A stretch of DNA of 64,000 bases from Methanosarcinales archaeon Met12 (GCA_002813105.2 CP017966.2:558001-622000), one strand, 5' to 3'; shown: positions 51,941-61,942, counted from the stretch's first letter. The notes: a model not told the origin generated them from the letters alone. A program made the numbers and translations.

Positions 51941-53131
51941 ATGGTTGAAATAGGGATTTACAAGAAAAAGGGGTTGGAAATTTGGCTCGAAATCGCCGAG
52001 GATAACATTGAGCTCAAGTCATCAGGCGTATTTTCTAAATTGGCCTATCCTTTATTGAAAAAAGTAAATAAGATGCTGAGGAATGAGAGGCCAATTAAGG
52101 CGACCGAGGAAGAAGTGGTTTTAAGCACATGGCTTCCACCGATTCCAAGCGAACCATTCCGAAGAGCTATAAAAGCCGAGATAGATATATTGCTGAGAGG
52201 AAAATTCTCTCCCCAGGCAGTCTCAATGAATATTTCCGATTGTACGCTTGAGTGTAGTGAATGTAACATAATTGAGCATGGGGAAGAGCTCAAAACAAAA
52301 GATGTGAAGAATTTTATAGGGCAAGTCCAAGACCTTGGGGCGATTACAATTGGATTTGCAGAAGGGGACCCGCTTTTAAGGGAGGACCTTTTCGAACTCA
52401 TAGATTACGTGGACAAGAAAAAGTCCATTGCAAGCGTTTTTACCCCTGGTCCCTTATTGACAGATGAGGCAGCAGCGGAACTGAAAGAGCACGGAGTATA
52501 CGCTGTAATAATAGGTATTAAAAGCCCCAACCCGGAAGAGCATGATGCTGCGAGGGGACAAAAAGGAGCATTTGATAAGGCTATAAACGGCATGAAAAAT
52601 GCGGTGGAGAACGGCCTCTATGTCTCCATGCATACACACGTGACCCCAAAACTTGTGGAGAGCGGAAGACTTGTGGGGATATATAAACTTGCATCCAGGG
52701 TCGGAGTTCATGAGTTATCCATCTGGGAAAGCCACCCAACCTGGAACTACAAAGATAGGAAGGATATAATTCTGGAGGATAAGCACAGAAGGGTAATCAG
52801 GGAACTGTACTGTAAAGCAAACTCTTCTAAAGAGGGGTCGAGAATATTCTACAACGGCGTCTTTGAATCTCCAGAGCTCTTTGGCTGTATGGCAGGCAGG
52901 AGATGGCTGAACTTGATACACTCAGGAGATTTGACTCCCTGCACATATGTGCCAATCTCTTTTGGGAATATCAGGGAAGAAAGTGTGGAAAGGATATGGA
53001 GGCGGATGTGTCAATTTAAGGAATTTAAGCAGAAGAGGTCCTGCGTGATGCTCGATGCGGAATTCAGGTCGAAATATATCGATAAATTTTCCGCTTCCGA
53101 GCTTCCCATTAACTACAAAGACATCATTTGA
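51941..53131 (+). CDS. radical SAM protein 1, with unusual N-terminal domain
   Basis: About 396 residues from MVEIGIYKKKGLEIWLEIAE; earlier in-frame starts lie inside tRNA-Ser and are rejected. The first 110 residues form a domain shared with the proteins at 53144 and 56461 (LPPIPSEPFRRAIKAEID segment). The cluster motif is CTLECSEC (C-x3-C-x2-C), preceding GAITIGFAEGDPLLREDLFE. The C-terminal part GCMAGRRWLNLIHSGDLTPC then VPISFGNIREESVERIW resembles a SPASM/twitch-like extension with further Cys. It begins a run of three plus-strand radical SAM genes. Confidence 0.82.
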   Translation: MVEIGIYKKKGLEIWLEIAEDNIELKSSGVFSKLAYPLLKKVNKMLRNERPIKATEEEVVLSTWLPPIPSEPFRRAIKAEIDILLRGKFSPQAVSMNISDCTLECSECNIIEHGEELKTKDVKNFIGQVQDLGAITIGFAEGDPLLREDLFELIDYVDKKKSIASVFTPGPLLTDEAAAELKEHGVYAVIIGIKSPNPEEHDAARGQKGAFDKAINGMKNAVENGLYVSMHTHVTPKLVESGRLVGIYKLASRVGVHELSIWESHPTWNYKDRKDIILEDKHRRVIRELYCKANSSKEGSRIFYNGVFESPELFGCMAGRRWLNLIHSGDLTPCTYVPISFGNIREESVERIWRRMCQFKEFKQKRSCVMLDAEFRSKYIDKFSASELPINYKDII

Positions 53132-53143
53132 AGGTTGATTAAT

Positions 53144-54334
53144 ATGAAATTTGTCGCGTATAATTCAATCCTATTTAAGCTGATTTTGGACTATACAGGC
53201 ACCGGGATGAGAATAAAGACCAAAGGGCTACTTTCTCCCTTCCTCGGAAAAGTGGAGAAGAAGTTTGATGAGTATTTGAAAAGCGTCCCAGCTGACATAA
53301 GAGGGGACAAACTATATCTTTCAACCGCCTTCCCTCCTGTGCCGAGCGCACCTTTTAAAAGGCTGGTATTCTCTCAAATAAAAAGAGCCTTTGGACTTCA
53401 TAGTCCGGACAACCTGACGATTATGGTTACAGGAGAGTGTCAGTGCAATTGCGAGCACTGTCTGGCGCATAAAATGGATGAAGGAGTAGAGCTATCTAAG
53501 AACGAGATATTCGATGTTATTGACCAGGCACTGGAGCTTGGCGTATCTCAAATCACTTTTGAGGGCGGCGAGCCAACTTTAAGAAAAGACCTCACCGACC
53601 TTATCGAGTATATCGACAAAAGCAAGGCCACTTCAATGATTGTGACAAATGGCCAGCATTTATCCAAGGATTATGTCAAGAAGCTCAAGGAGCACGGGGC
53701 GGATTACATAAATGTAAGTATAGATAGCCCCTATCGGGAGAAACACGATGAGTTCAGAGGCGTTGAAGGGCTTTTTGATTGCGCTACAGAAGGGATAAAA
53801 AATTCTGTAGATGTGGGAATTCTAACTGGCGTTTTATATATCGCAAATCCAGAAAATTGTGATAGAAAGAGTTTGGAAAGGATGGCGGATTACTGTGAAG
53901 AGCTCGGCGTCTTTGAGCTGATGATCGACAAAATTGTTTCAGGTGGAAAATGGGCAGGTAAAGACGTCTTAGGTGAAGAGCAGGAGGAAGAAATAATCAG
54001 GTTTCAGAAAGAGGTAGCCGAAAAGAAAGGGAAGAATTTTATCACGAACCTTTTCCAGTTAAGAAGACCTGGTTTTTTTGGATGCTTTGCAGGCAGAAAA
54101 TGGTGCTACATCTCTCCCAGCGGAGAGGTCATGCCCTGCATGCATACTCCCATCTCCTTCGGCAATGTGAGGAAGGAAAAATTATCAAAGATTTGGAGTA
54201 AAATTAGAAAGCACCCACTCTTCAGCAAAAAGCCAGAGAAATGTGCACATGAGGACTCCGCATATAGGGAAAGATATCTAAAAAATATTCCAGAAGACGC
54301 TGTTTTACCTTATCCTATTGAGGAGTTTGTTTAA
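53144..54334 (+). CDS. radical SAM protein 2, paralogue of protein 1
   Basis: 396 residues from MKFVAYNSILFKLILDYTGT. Cluster motif CQCNCEHC, then ITFEGGEPTLRKDLTDLIEY (the GGEP motif for SAM binding). The C-terminal half has GCFAGRKWCYISPSGEVMPC, MHTPISFGNVRKEKLSKIW and Cys-rich KKPEKCAHED, indicating an extra iron-sulfur cluster. It lies 12 nt downstream of protein 1 and just overlaps (by one codon) the start region of protein 3. All cluster and SAM residues are present, so activity is expected. Confidence 0.87.
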   Translation: MKFVAYNSILFKLILDYTGTGMRIKTKGLLSPFLGKVEKKFDEYLKSVPADIRGDKLYLSTAFPPVPSAPFKRLVFSQIKRAFGLHSPDNLTIMVTGECQCNCEHCLAHKMDEGVELSKNEIFDVIDQALELGVSQITFEGGEPTLRKDLTDLIEYIDKSKATSMIVTNGQHLSKDYVKKLKEHGADYINVSIDSPYREKHDEFRGVEGLFDCATEGIKNSVDVGILTGVLYIANPENCDRKSLERMADYCEELGVFELMIDKIVSGGKWAGKDVLGEEQEEEIIRFQKEVAEKKGKNFITNLFQLRRPGFFGCFAGRKWCYISPSGEVMPCMHTPISFGNVRKEKLSKIWSKIRKHPLFSKKPEKCAHEDSAYRERYLKNIPEDAVLPYPIEEFV

Positions 54335-54335
54335 T

Positions 54336-55322
54336 ATGAGGACTCCCGCATACCCTATCTGGTTAAAAGCTCTTTGGCGGTTGAAAATTGAAAACAGGCC
54401 CCTAATTCTTTCTCATGGAATCAATTCGAAATGCAATCTGCGCTGTAAATTTTGCCCATACTGGAAAGAAGACAGGGGAGAAATGAGCAGAGAGGAGATA
54501 TTTAGTCTTCTTAAAGCGGCAAAATCTTTGGGAATACTACTCTACAACGCATGGACCACAGAACCTCTCTTGAGGAAGGATCTTCCAGAAATCCTTGAAC
54601 ATGCTCATCACCTTGGGATGATGACATCCCTTGTAACCAATGGAGTCCTGTTGAAAAAAAGGATTGGGGAGCTCTCAGACCTTGACTACCTGTCTGTTTC
54701 TGTGGATGGCTATCAATCCTTCGAGGAACTGAGGGGCATCAAGTTGGATGAGGTGCTGGATGGAATCAAAGGGGCAAGAGATATGAAAATCCCCACCTTA
54801 ATCAACTGCGTCATCAGCGGAAAGAATTTGGACGAGATTGAGGAGCTGATATATTTAGCCCGAGAGATGGGAGGATGGATATCATTTGAACCCATCTATG
54901 AATACCAGGGAATCTCTCAAGAAGTGTGGGAAGAGATAGGGATAAGAGATATAGACAGATACGGGAAGACCGTTGACAGGATAATTGAATTGAAAAAAGA
55001 GGGCGCCCCGATTATTAACTCCAACACATATCTTAAAATTATAAAAAATCTAAGCCCAGATTTCAAATGTCACGCCAATAAAGTCATTCTTCATGTTTCA
55101 TCGGATGGCAGGATAGAAAACTGCAGGGTTCACAGAGAAAGCATGGGCAACATCAAGGATGGGCTGGGCAATGCATGGAGCTCTTCAAAAGAGAGGAGGG
55201 AAAAAATATCGATGAAATGTAAAGGGTGTCTGTTTTTTGGACATGTTGAATTAAGCCTCCTCTATTCATTAAAACCTGAAGCAATACTAAATGGCATTAG
55301 AATACTGAATGGCATCAGGTAG
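54336..55322 (+). CDS. radical SAM protein 3, shorter type
   Basis: About 328 residues from MRTPAYPIWLKALWRLKIEN (a TTG six codons upstream is possible). The cluster motif CNLRCKFC is in SHGINSKCNLRCKFCPYWKE. It lacks the extra 110-residue N-terminal domain. The downstream half contains NCRVHRESMGNIKDGLGNAW and MKCKGCLFFG, further Cys for a second cluster. Its stop is 1 nt from the convergent geranylgeranyl-reductase-like gene. Confidence 0.85.
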   Translation: MRTPAYPIWLKALWRLKIENRPLILSHGINSKCNLRCKFCPYWKEDRGEMSREEIFSLLKAAKSLGILLYNAWTTEPLLRKDLPEILEHAHHLGMMTSLVTNGVLLKKRIGELSDLDYLSVSVDGYQSFEELRGIKLDEVLDGIKGARDMKIPTLINCVISGKNLDEIEELIYLAREMGGWISFEPIYEYQGISQEVWEEIGIRDIDRYGKTVDRIIELKKEGAPIINSNTYLKIIKNLSPDFKCHANKVILHVSSDGRIENCRVHRESMGNIKDGLGNAWSSSKERREKISMKCKGCLFFGHVELSLLYSLKPEAILNGIRILNGIR

Positions 55323-55323
55323 T

Positions 55324-56445
55324 CTAAAGAAGATATTTTGCAAATCTTATCAACTTTGGATTCTTCCATAGAAGGAGGAGCCCCATGCTCATGGTGTTAT
55401 GTTTTGAGAGCACCTGGGATATGTTCACGCCCTTTAAAGCCTTCATCGTCTCATCAAGCTCTGCATCAGACATCTTTTCTATGGTCTTTAAGCCAAAACG
55501 TCCAGCCTTATAATGATTTAAAAACCTCTTCTTCCACTCCTTCTCGTACTTAGAAAGGAACCTCTTGGAAGGGTCTCCTATCTTCACAGCTTCTGCAGCG
55601 ACCTCTCCGCAAAGCATGCCAGCAGCCATTCCGTAAGGAATGCCGGCCTGTCCAGCAGCCCCCCCTACAACCATCAGCCCATCACCCACTATCTCATTGG
55701 GCATTGTGATTATTTGGTCTGCTCCATGCGATATGCTAAGGACTTTGGACCTGTCAAACATGTCGCGCTGCATAAATATATCAAAATACTTTTTTGGCCC
55801 AGCTCCCCTTACAAATGCTCCAACGCTTGCTTTGCCGTCTCCTTTTGGAGAAATCGTGGCTTTCCAGCCAGGCGCAACGTCCTTACCTAAGAAGTAGTGG
55901 AAATAATTTTCGTCGACATCCACCTCCTCAATCTCAGCCTGGATTGCATATGCAAGGTCTTTCGGATGCCTCATCGTCTTTAACCCCGCTTTTTTAACGA
56001 TTTCGGAGTTGCCTGAAGCACATATAACAATATCTCTCTCGTATTCTTTCTTGATCCCCTCCTCTTTCACAACCACTTCTCCACCATTGAAGGATATGGC
56101 CCTGGAATCCATTTTGATTTCTGCACCGGCATCTCTTGCCATCTCAGCATAATGGGCGTCAAACTTTTTCCTATCCATTGAGAATCCAGGGGCATCTATT
56201 GTTATGACCGTCCCAAAGGGAGAGACTATATTCATTCCTTTGACCCTGTGGATGATGTATTCTTTTTTGGGCTCAAGTCCGATCATCTTAAAAAAGCCAT
56301 CAAAAGAGGTATCTGCTGGGCTTTGGTCGGAGTTGAAACTTTCTCTCCCCTCCAGGAGCAGGACTTCGGCCCCGTCCCTTGCGGCTCTCCATGCGGCCAT
56401 CAGTCCGGCAGGACTTGCCCCCATCACTATTACATCGTATTTCAT
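55324..56445 (-). CDS. geranylgeranyl-reductase-like FAD oxidoreductase
   Basis: A 373-residue flavoprotein: FAD motif YDVIVMGASPAGLMAAWRAA, DGAEVLLLEGRESFNSD, and DGLMVVGGAAGQAGIPYGMA with the second FAD contact (GDG..VVGDAAG-type). The family saturates double bonds in isoprenoid chains or in lipids and tocopherol/chlorophyll side chains. In archaea it saturates membrane lipids. The context of a UbiA prenyltransferase and radical SAM enzymes suggests that it reduces the prenyl group of a cofactor or lipid made by this cluster. It lies 15 nt downstream of radical SAM protein 4. Confidence 0.85.
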   Translation of the reverse strand: MKYDVIVMGASPAGLMAAWRAARDGAEVLLLEGRESFNSDQSPADTSFDGFFKMIGLEPKKEYIIHRVKGMNIVSPFGTVITIDAPGFSMDRKKFDAHYAEMARDAGAEIKMDSRAISFNGGEVVVKEEGIKKEYERDIVICASGNSEIVKKAGLKTMRHPKDLAYAIQAEIEEVDVDENYFHYFLGKDVAPGWKATISPKGDGKASVGAFVRGAGPKKYFDIFMQRDMFDRSKVLSISHGADQIITMPNEIVGDGLMVVGGAAGQAGIPYGMAAGMLCGEVAAEAVKIGDPSKRFLSKYEKEWKKRFLNHYKAGRFGLKTIEKMSDAELDETMKALKGVNISQVLSKHNTMSMGLLLLWKNPKLIRFAKYLL

Positions 56446-56460
56446 GGGATTCGTCCCTGT

Positions 56461-57741
56461 CTATTTCCCCGTCCTGTATGGTAAAGTTTCTTCTTTAAGT
56501 GCGGTCTCAATTTGGTTTGAATGAGCCCTATACATCGGGTCTCTCCATGCGCATGTTTCGGGTTTTTTACTAAACAAAGGGTCCCCTCTTATCTTTTTCC
56601 AGATGCTCTTCAGGCTTAGATCGCGCACATTTCCAAAGGAAAGATGGACATGCAGACAGGGCATCACTTCACCAGTTGACGTTACCCATACCCATCTTCT
56701 GCCCGCGAAACATCCCATGACCTTCGGGTCTCTGTATGAGAAAGAAGTAGATACTCGTGGGCCATCTTTTCTCTTATTTGCCTCATCTCTAAACGCAACT
56801 ATCCCATCATAATCCTCTTTCTTTACAATATTGTCTTCATGGTGTTCCCACCTCCCTCCTGGAACCACATCACTAATTAAAATCTCATGTACTCCGAGCG
56901 ACCTGCAATGTCCGTATAGCTCTTCTAACGTTTCAAAATCAGAGTTGTAGGGGGTGGCGGTATATTCGACTATCCCTATCAACCCCTCTTCGACACCATA
57001 CTTAACTCCTGCAGAGGCCTTTTCAAACGTCCCTTCAACCCCTCTGAACTCATCATGTCCCTCTTGATAGGGGCTATCAAGACTGACGTGAAGGTATTCG
57101 AGTCCTGCCTTCTTCAGCTTCCGTACATATTCTTTTGTCAAGCGGAGGCCATTCGTTATCAGGTGGGTAGAGGCCATATTTTTATCGACATGATCGATCA
57201 AATCAAATATATCGTCCCGGAGCGTTGGCTCCCCGCCCTCAAAGCTTACGTGGTACGCTCCAAGTTCAAGGGCCTGGTCTATCACGCTATAAAATTCTTC
57301 AGTGGAAAGCTCGCGTCCTTTTTCAAAACCGTGAAATATACAATGCTTGCATTTGCATTGGCATCTGGCCGTGACCAATAACATCAAACTCTCTGGCATG
57401 GAGCTTCGCAAAAGGAGGCGATTAATCTGTGCCTTCACAAGCCTTTTAAAAGGTGCGCTCGGCACGGGCGGCATTGCATAAGAGATTACGACGTCTTCTT
57501 TCCGAACAGCTGCTATCTTTTCCAGTGATGCACTCCTATTAAACCCTTTGGGGATATATCCTACTACTTTTGAGAGCGGACCTCTTGCCTTCATCTGGGC
57601 ATTTCTGCCCGTCACTTCAAGTAAAATCTCAAAGCCCGGACCCTTATAGATTGATAATTCCAGTGTAACTCCCCCTGCAGTTTCTATTAAGTTGGACAAT
57701 TCAATTGGAAAAAGCTTTCGATGATTAATGGCGTCACTCAC
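56461..57741 (-). CDS. radical SAM protein 4, paralogue of proteins 1 and 2
   Basis: 426 residues. The N-terminal domain contains YKGPGFEILLEVTGRNAQMK and MPPVPSAPFKRLVKAQINRL, which match protein 2. The cluster motif is CQCKCKHC; VSFEGGEPTLRDDIFDLIDH carries the GGEP motif. The C-terminal half has GCFAGRRWVWVTSTGEVMPC, LHVHLSFGNVRDLSLKSIW and KKPETCAWRD with additional Cys. It overlaps ubiA by 4 nt, so it is part of the SBP-UbiA-rSAM-GGR operon. Confidence 0.87.
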   Translation of the reverse strand: MSDAINHRKLFPIELSNLIETAGGVTLELSIYKGPGFEILLEVTGRNAQMKARGPLSKVVGYIPKGFNRSASLEKIAAVRKEDVVISYAMPPVPSAPFKRLVKAQINRLLLRSSMPESLMLLVTARCQCKCKHCIFHGFEKGRELSTEEFYSVIDQALELGAYHVSFEGGEPTLRDDIFDLIDHVDKNMASTHLITNGLRLTKEYVRKLKKAGLEYLHVSLDSPYQEGHDEFRGVEGTFEKASAGVKYGVEEGLIGIVEYTATPYNSDFETLEELYGHCRSLGVHEILISDVVPGGRWEHHEDNIVKKEDYDGIVAFRDEANKRKDGPRVSTSFSYRDPKVMGCFAGRRWVWVTSTGEVMPCLHVHLSFGNVRDLSLKSIWKKIRGDPLFSKKPETCAWRDPMYRAHSNQIETALKEETLPYRTGK

Positions 57742-58664
57742 ACGGAAGCGAGAATATTATAAGCCGCAGCCATATTGATTATGATGAGCATGATAGTGTA
57801 GTTTATAACGCCTACGTGTGTCAGTTTAATATGGGCTTTATGCTCTCCATGGTGATTGTAAGCACGGGAAATCGCCCTAATTTTGAAAATTGCCAGCCCA
57901 ACGTACAGCATTAAGAACGCCCAGTTCAATGCAAAGGTTTGCCAGAGCACCATGAGCCATAAGTATTCAAATATGCTCATAACAACCGTGAATGATATCG
58001 TTTCCTTTGGCGTTAACGGTGTAAAGCGCATCGAATCTTTATCGTGGTAGGACAGGCAGCCTATTATAATTGCCAGAGAAACCACAAAAGTTTCCCATGA
58101 GATAATCCTTTCTGGGGCCACCATGGCGATGCCGCCCAGAACTATAAGCCCGCTCAGGGAGCGGTAAATGCGCCGTTGCAGTTCTGTCAGCCTTTTTAAA
58201 GGTGGGCTTGCGGAGTATGTCAGCCCCCAGATGAGCATTAGGACCGCCAACAAAAAGGTGGTTGGATTAAATATGAAGAGGGCAACCCACAGACAGAATA
58301 TCGTCTCAACTACCATGAAGAAGAAGACGGTTTTCGGTGAGAGGAGCCCGGTTACCAGAGGGAGGGTTGAATTTGGCGGACCAAGGCGTTCATCCTCCCC
58401 TGTCCACCAGTCGTATAACATATCGGCCTGAGAAATCACTCTTGTAAGTAAGCCTGCTGCAAAGATGCCCAAAATAAGCTTCCATAATGGGAGAAGGGGG
58501 GCTCCCTGTGCCATAAATAGAAGTGCTCCGGTGCTGGCACACAGAGCGCCCCAGGGAAGCCACAGCACTCGATGGACGCAAAGGATTGCAAGAATTTTGC
58601 TCCACGGTCCCTTGCCTGTCGGTCCAGCTACACCAAACCCTATATCCAAAAGAGATTGCCCCAT
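57738..58664 (-). CDS. UbiA-family prenyltransferase
   Basis: A 308-residue membrane protein with about eight hydrophobic helices. The first polyprenyl-diphosphate-binding motif appears as DMLYDWWTGEDERLG, and the second as YHDKDSMRFTPLTPKETIS. UbiA enzymes attach a prenyl chain to an aromatic or other acceptor in the membrane, as in menaquinone, ubiquinone, heme O or archaeal lipid synthesis. The first motif is divergent from NDxxDxxxD, so the acceptor cannot be predicted. It overlaps the downstream radical SAM gene by 4 nt and is preceded by the SBP-like gene with a 2-nt gap. Confidence 0.87.
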   Translation of the reverse strand: MGQSLLDIGFGVAGPTGKGPWSKILAILCVHRVLWLPWGALCASTGALLFMAQGAPLLPLWKLILGIFAAGLLTRVISQADMLYDWWTGEDERLGPPNSTLPLVTGLLSPKTVFFFMVVETIFCLWVALFIFNPTTFLLAVLMLIWGLTYSASPPLKRLTELQRRIYRSLSGLIVLGGIAMVAPERIISWETFVVSLAIIIGCLSYHDKDSMRFTPLTPKETISFTVVMSIFEYLWLMVLWQTFALNWAFLMLYVGLAIFKIRAISRAYNHHGEHKAHIKLTHVGVINYTIMLIIINMAAAYNILASV

Positions 58665-58666
58665 GA

Positions 58667-59545
58667 CTACTTCAACTCAGCTATTGCCTTTTTGAGCAAT
58701 TCGAAATTATAAAAATCTTGAGACATCGTTTCGATATATCTCAACTCTTTCATCAGTCTTACAATTCGCATCATCGCGTCTATGCTGCCGGTTATATCAA
58801 TGCGGGGCTGATTGTATTTTAGAGCCTCTCGTATAATCTCGGCGGAAATTCCGGTGTATTTGGAGCTGATTTCTGCTGCCTCTACTGCCTCTTTATTACA
58901 AAATTCCTCTGCTTTTAGGATCGCCTTTAAAAAATTTAACGTCATCTCGGGGTGGTCTTGAATAAACTCATTGGTAGTAGTGATGCTACAGCCTGGCGTT
59001 TTTGGTAACACGTCTTTACCTCTGGCGATTACCTTGCCTATTCCTAGTTTAACTGCCATTGTGGCATAGGGCTCTACGTTGGTTGTGGCATCTGCCCTGC
59101 CGCTTAGCAGAGAAAGCATGGCCGCATCCCCACTTGGAAGCCGTATAATTTCTGTGTTCTCTGGAGTTATATCGTATTTTTTGAACAAAGCTTGTGATGT
59201 CAGGTCCTTCATACCACCTTCGGCTGGAAGTGAAATTCTTTTTCCCTTTAGTTCGGAAAGGCGGGTTATCCCAGAGTCTCTTCGAACTACCGTAGCCGCC
59301 TCCTCATATCCGGAACCAGCGATTACGACCATGTCGTCTCCATTATCTCTCGCGCTCACTGTCCGTGTCCAGGGAATGATTCCAAAGGATATCTCACCAG
59401 AAATAAGTTTGGCGGGCAATACCCAAGCTGCGGGGTTAATGGAGTATGAGATATCCAAGCCCAGCTCTTTGAAAAACCCCTTCTCGTGTGCTATGTATGC
59501 GGGCATCTGGCATACTCCCCTGATAAGTCCAATATTGATTAACAA
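58667..59545 (-). CDS. NMT1/THI5-like (SBP-fold) protein without signal peptide
   Basis: A 292-residue two-lobe periplasmic-binding-protein fold: INIGLIRGVCQMPAYIAHEK, DISYSINPAAWVLPAKLISG, SELKGKRISLPAEGGMKDLT, then DATTNVEPYATMAVKLGIGK. There is no signal peptide or lipobox, and no permease or ATPase gene is adjacent, so it is unlikely to serve an ABC importer. Some SBP-fold proteins are cytoplasmic enzymes (MqnA, MqnD, THI5). Being the first gene of the operon with UbiA, radical SAM and GGR, it is a candidate biosynthetic enzyme. Confidence 0.75.
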   Translation of the reverse strand: MLINIGLIRGVCQMPAYIAHEKGFFKELGLDISYSINPAAWVLPAKLISGEISFGIIPWTRTVSARDNGDDMVVIAGSGYEEAATVVRRDSGITRLSELKGKRISLPAEGGMKDLTSQALFKKYDITPENTEIIRLPSGDAAMLSLLSGRADATTNVEPYATMAVKLGIGKVIARGKDVLPKTPGCSITTTNEFIQDHPEMTLNFLKAILKAEEFCNKEAVEAAEISSKYTGISAEIIREALKYNQPRIDITGSIDAMMRIVRLMKELRYIETMSQDFYNFELLKKAIAELK

Positions 59546-59691
59546 TGTAGTACCTCCAAGAGTTGGAATTAGTTAGTGTTTTCGCTTTAAAAGTTTACCG
59601 ATTATTCCGTGCCCATTCAACATCAAATTTCCACAAAATATGTTTTAGAGCAAAAGCTTATTTTAGTGTAACGCATTGGATGTGTGCACAT

Positions 59692-60074
59692 GCCGGGGTG
59701 GGGTAGTTGGCTATCCTATGGGACTGTGGCACAACCTTTTTAAATAAAAAGGTCGTTCCTGCTTTGCAGAAACAACTTTACTCTGCGTAGCAGAGGTAAA
59801 GGTTGATCAAAAACGCCCTACGTTCGTTCGCATATGCTCGCTCAGTAGGACCATATGACGTATCGAGCGGAGCGAGATACGTCGTTCTGATGATTAACCT
59901 GCTCACTGCTCCGTGTGGCAGATGGAACATCTGCCACTCCGTCTAAATCTCCGGATTTAGTCGGCAGTGAGAGGGTCTCTACGAAGTAGAGACTCCTGTC
60001 TGCAGGTTGACGATCAACCCTTTTGAGGGATGTGCAGAGATCCTATGACCCGGGTTCAAATCTCGGCCCCGGCC
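59692..60074 (+). tRNA. tRNA-His(GTG), split by a 310-nt intron
   Basis: Exon 1 (59692-59729): acceptor GCCGGGG, D-arm GGGT-AGTTGGC-TA-TCCT, anticodon stem TGGGA, anticodon GTG at 59726-59728. Exon 2 (60040-60074): A-TCCTA completing the anticodon stem, T-arm CCGGG-TTCAAAT-CTCGG, acceptor CCCCGGC and discriminator C. The intron is 59730-60039, in the canonical 37/38 position. The splice motif is a textbook BHB: central helix CTGT (59724-59727) with GCAG (60034-60037), 3-nt bulges GG|C and AG|A, intron helix ACA/TGT. No G precedes position 1, so the His G-1 must be added later. No CCA. Confidence 0.92.
59730..60039 (+). other. 310-nt structured intron of tRNA-His
   Basis: At least eight perfect or near-perfect hairpins: CCTTTTT/AAAAAGG (59735-59752); CTTTAC..TCTGC (59776-59801); GACGTATC/GATACGTC (59857-59883); CTCACTGC/GCAGTGAG (59902-59971) enclosing GTGGCAGATG-GAA-CATCTGCCAC (59915-59937) and CTAAATC-TCCG-GATTTAG (59943-59960); and GTCTCTAC-GAA-GTAGAGAC (59975-59993). 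Long-range closing helices are GGTTGATC/GATCAACC (59801-59808 with 60012-60019) and AACCTG/CAGGTT (59896-59901 with 60003-60008). It has no ORF. This looks like a folded RNA rather than a homing-endonuclease gene. Confidence 0.8.
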
Positions 60075-60124
60075 TCATGGTTACCGTAACTCTTAAATAC
60101 TGGCATAGAGTAGGTAATGCACGC

Positions 60125-60133
60125 TTTATATAA
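60125..60133 (+). promoter_or_regulatory. TATA box of the rRNA operon
   Basis: TTTATATAA sits in the 236-nt gap between tRNA-His and 16S rRNA, giving a predicted start near 60155. The leader 60155-60310 contains the 5' strand of the pre-16S processing stem and no gene. Confidence 0.55.
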
Positions 60134-60260
60134 GCGATTCAAATAGCATTTCTGAGGTCCTACATGGTCCCAGGATAGCAAAATCATTATATGGTCATAA
60201 ATCATATACAATGGTGTCAAGTGGAGACGTGAGCTATTTCATGTCTGACGTTTACCCCCA

Positions 60261-60283
60261 ACAATTCGGTCAATTCCGATCGG
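60261..60283 (+). other. 5' strand of the 16S processing stem (BHB type)
   Basis: ACAATTCGGTCAATTCCGAT plus CGG pairs with 61848-61869 (CCGATCGGAA, CCG, AAA, AATTGT): a 9-10-bp helix, a CGG/CCG core with unpaired TCAA and AAA on either side, then CAATT/AATTG. This is the bulge-helix-bulge that the archaeal splicing endonuclease cleaves to release pre-16S rRNA. Confidence 0.75.
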
Positions 60284-60310
60284 TAAAATACTTCCAGTAC
60301 AGGATAATCA

Positions 60311-61833
<1,523 letters not shown>

Positions 61834-61847
61834 AACGAAATTAAACG

Positions 61848-61869
61848 CCGATCGGAACCGAAAAATTGT
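61848..61869 (+). other. 3' strand of the 16S processing stem
   Basis: CCGATCGGAACCGAAAAATT plus GT pairs with 60261-60283 and completes the BHB that releases pre-16S rRNA. It lies 14 nt after the mature 3' end. Confidence 0.75.
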
Positions 61870-61942
61870 CGCGGGGTAGACATGATAAAACATGGGATGA
61901 GCCCTTGTTAGTATGAGCACGAGCAATTAGCGAGTTGTGCTA

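Noticed and set aside
59730-60039. Box C/D guide RNA inside the tRNA-His intron
   Set aside because: TGATGAT and CTGA occur near 59888 but overlap and are not arranged as C/D with C'/D'; the multi-hairpin fold does not fit.
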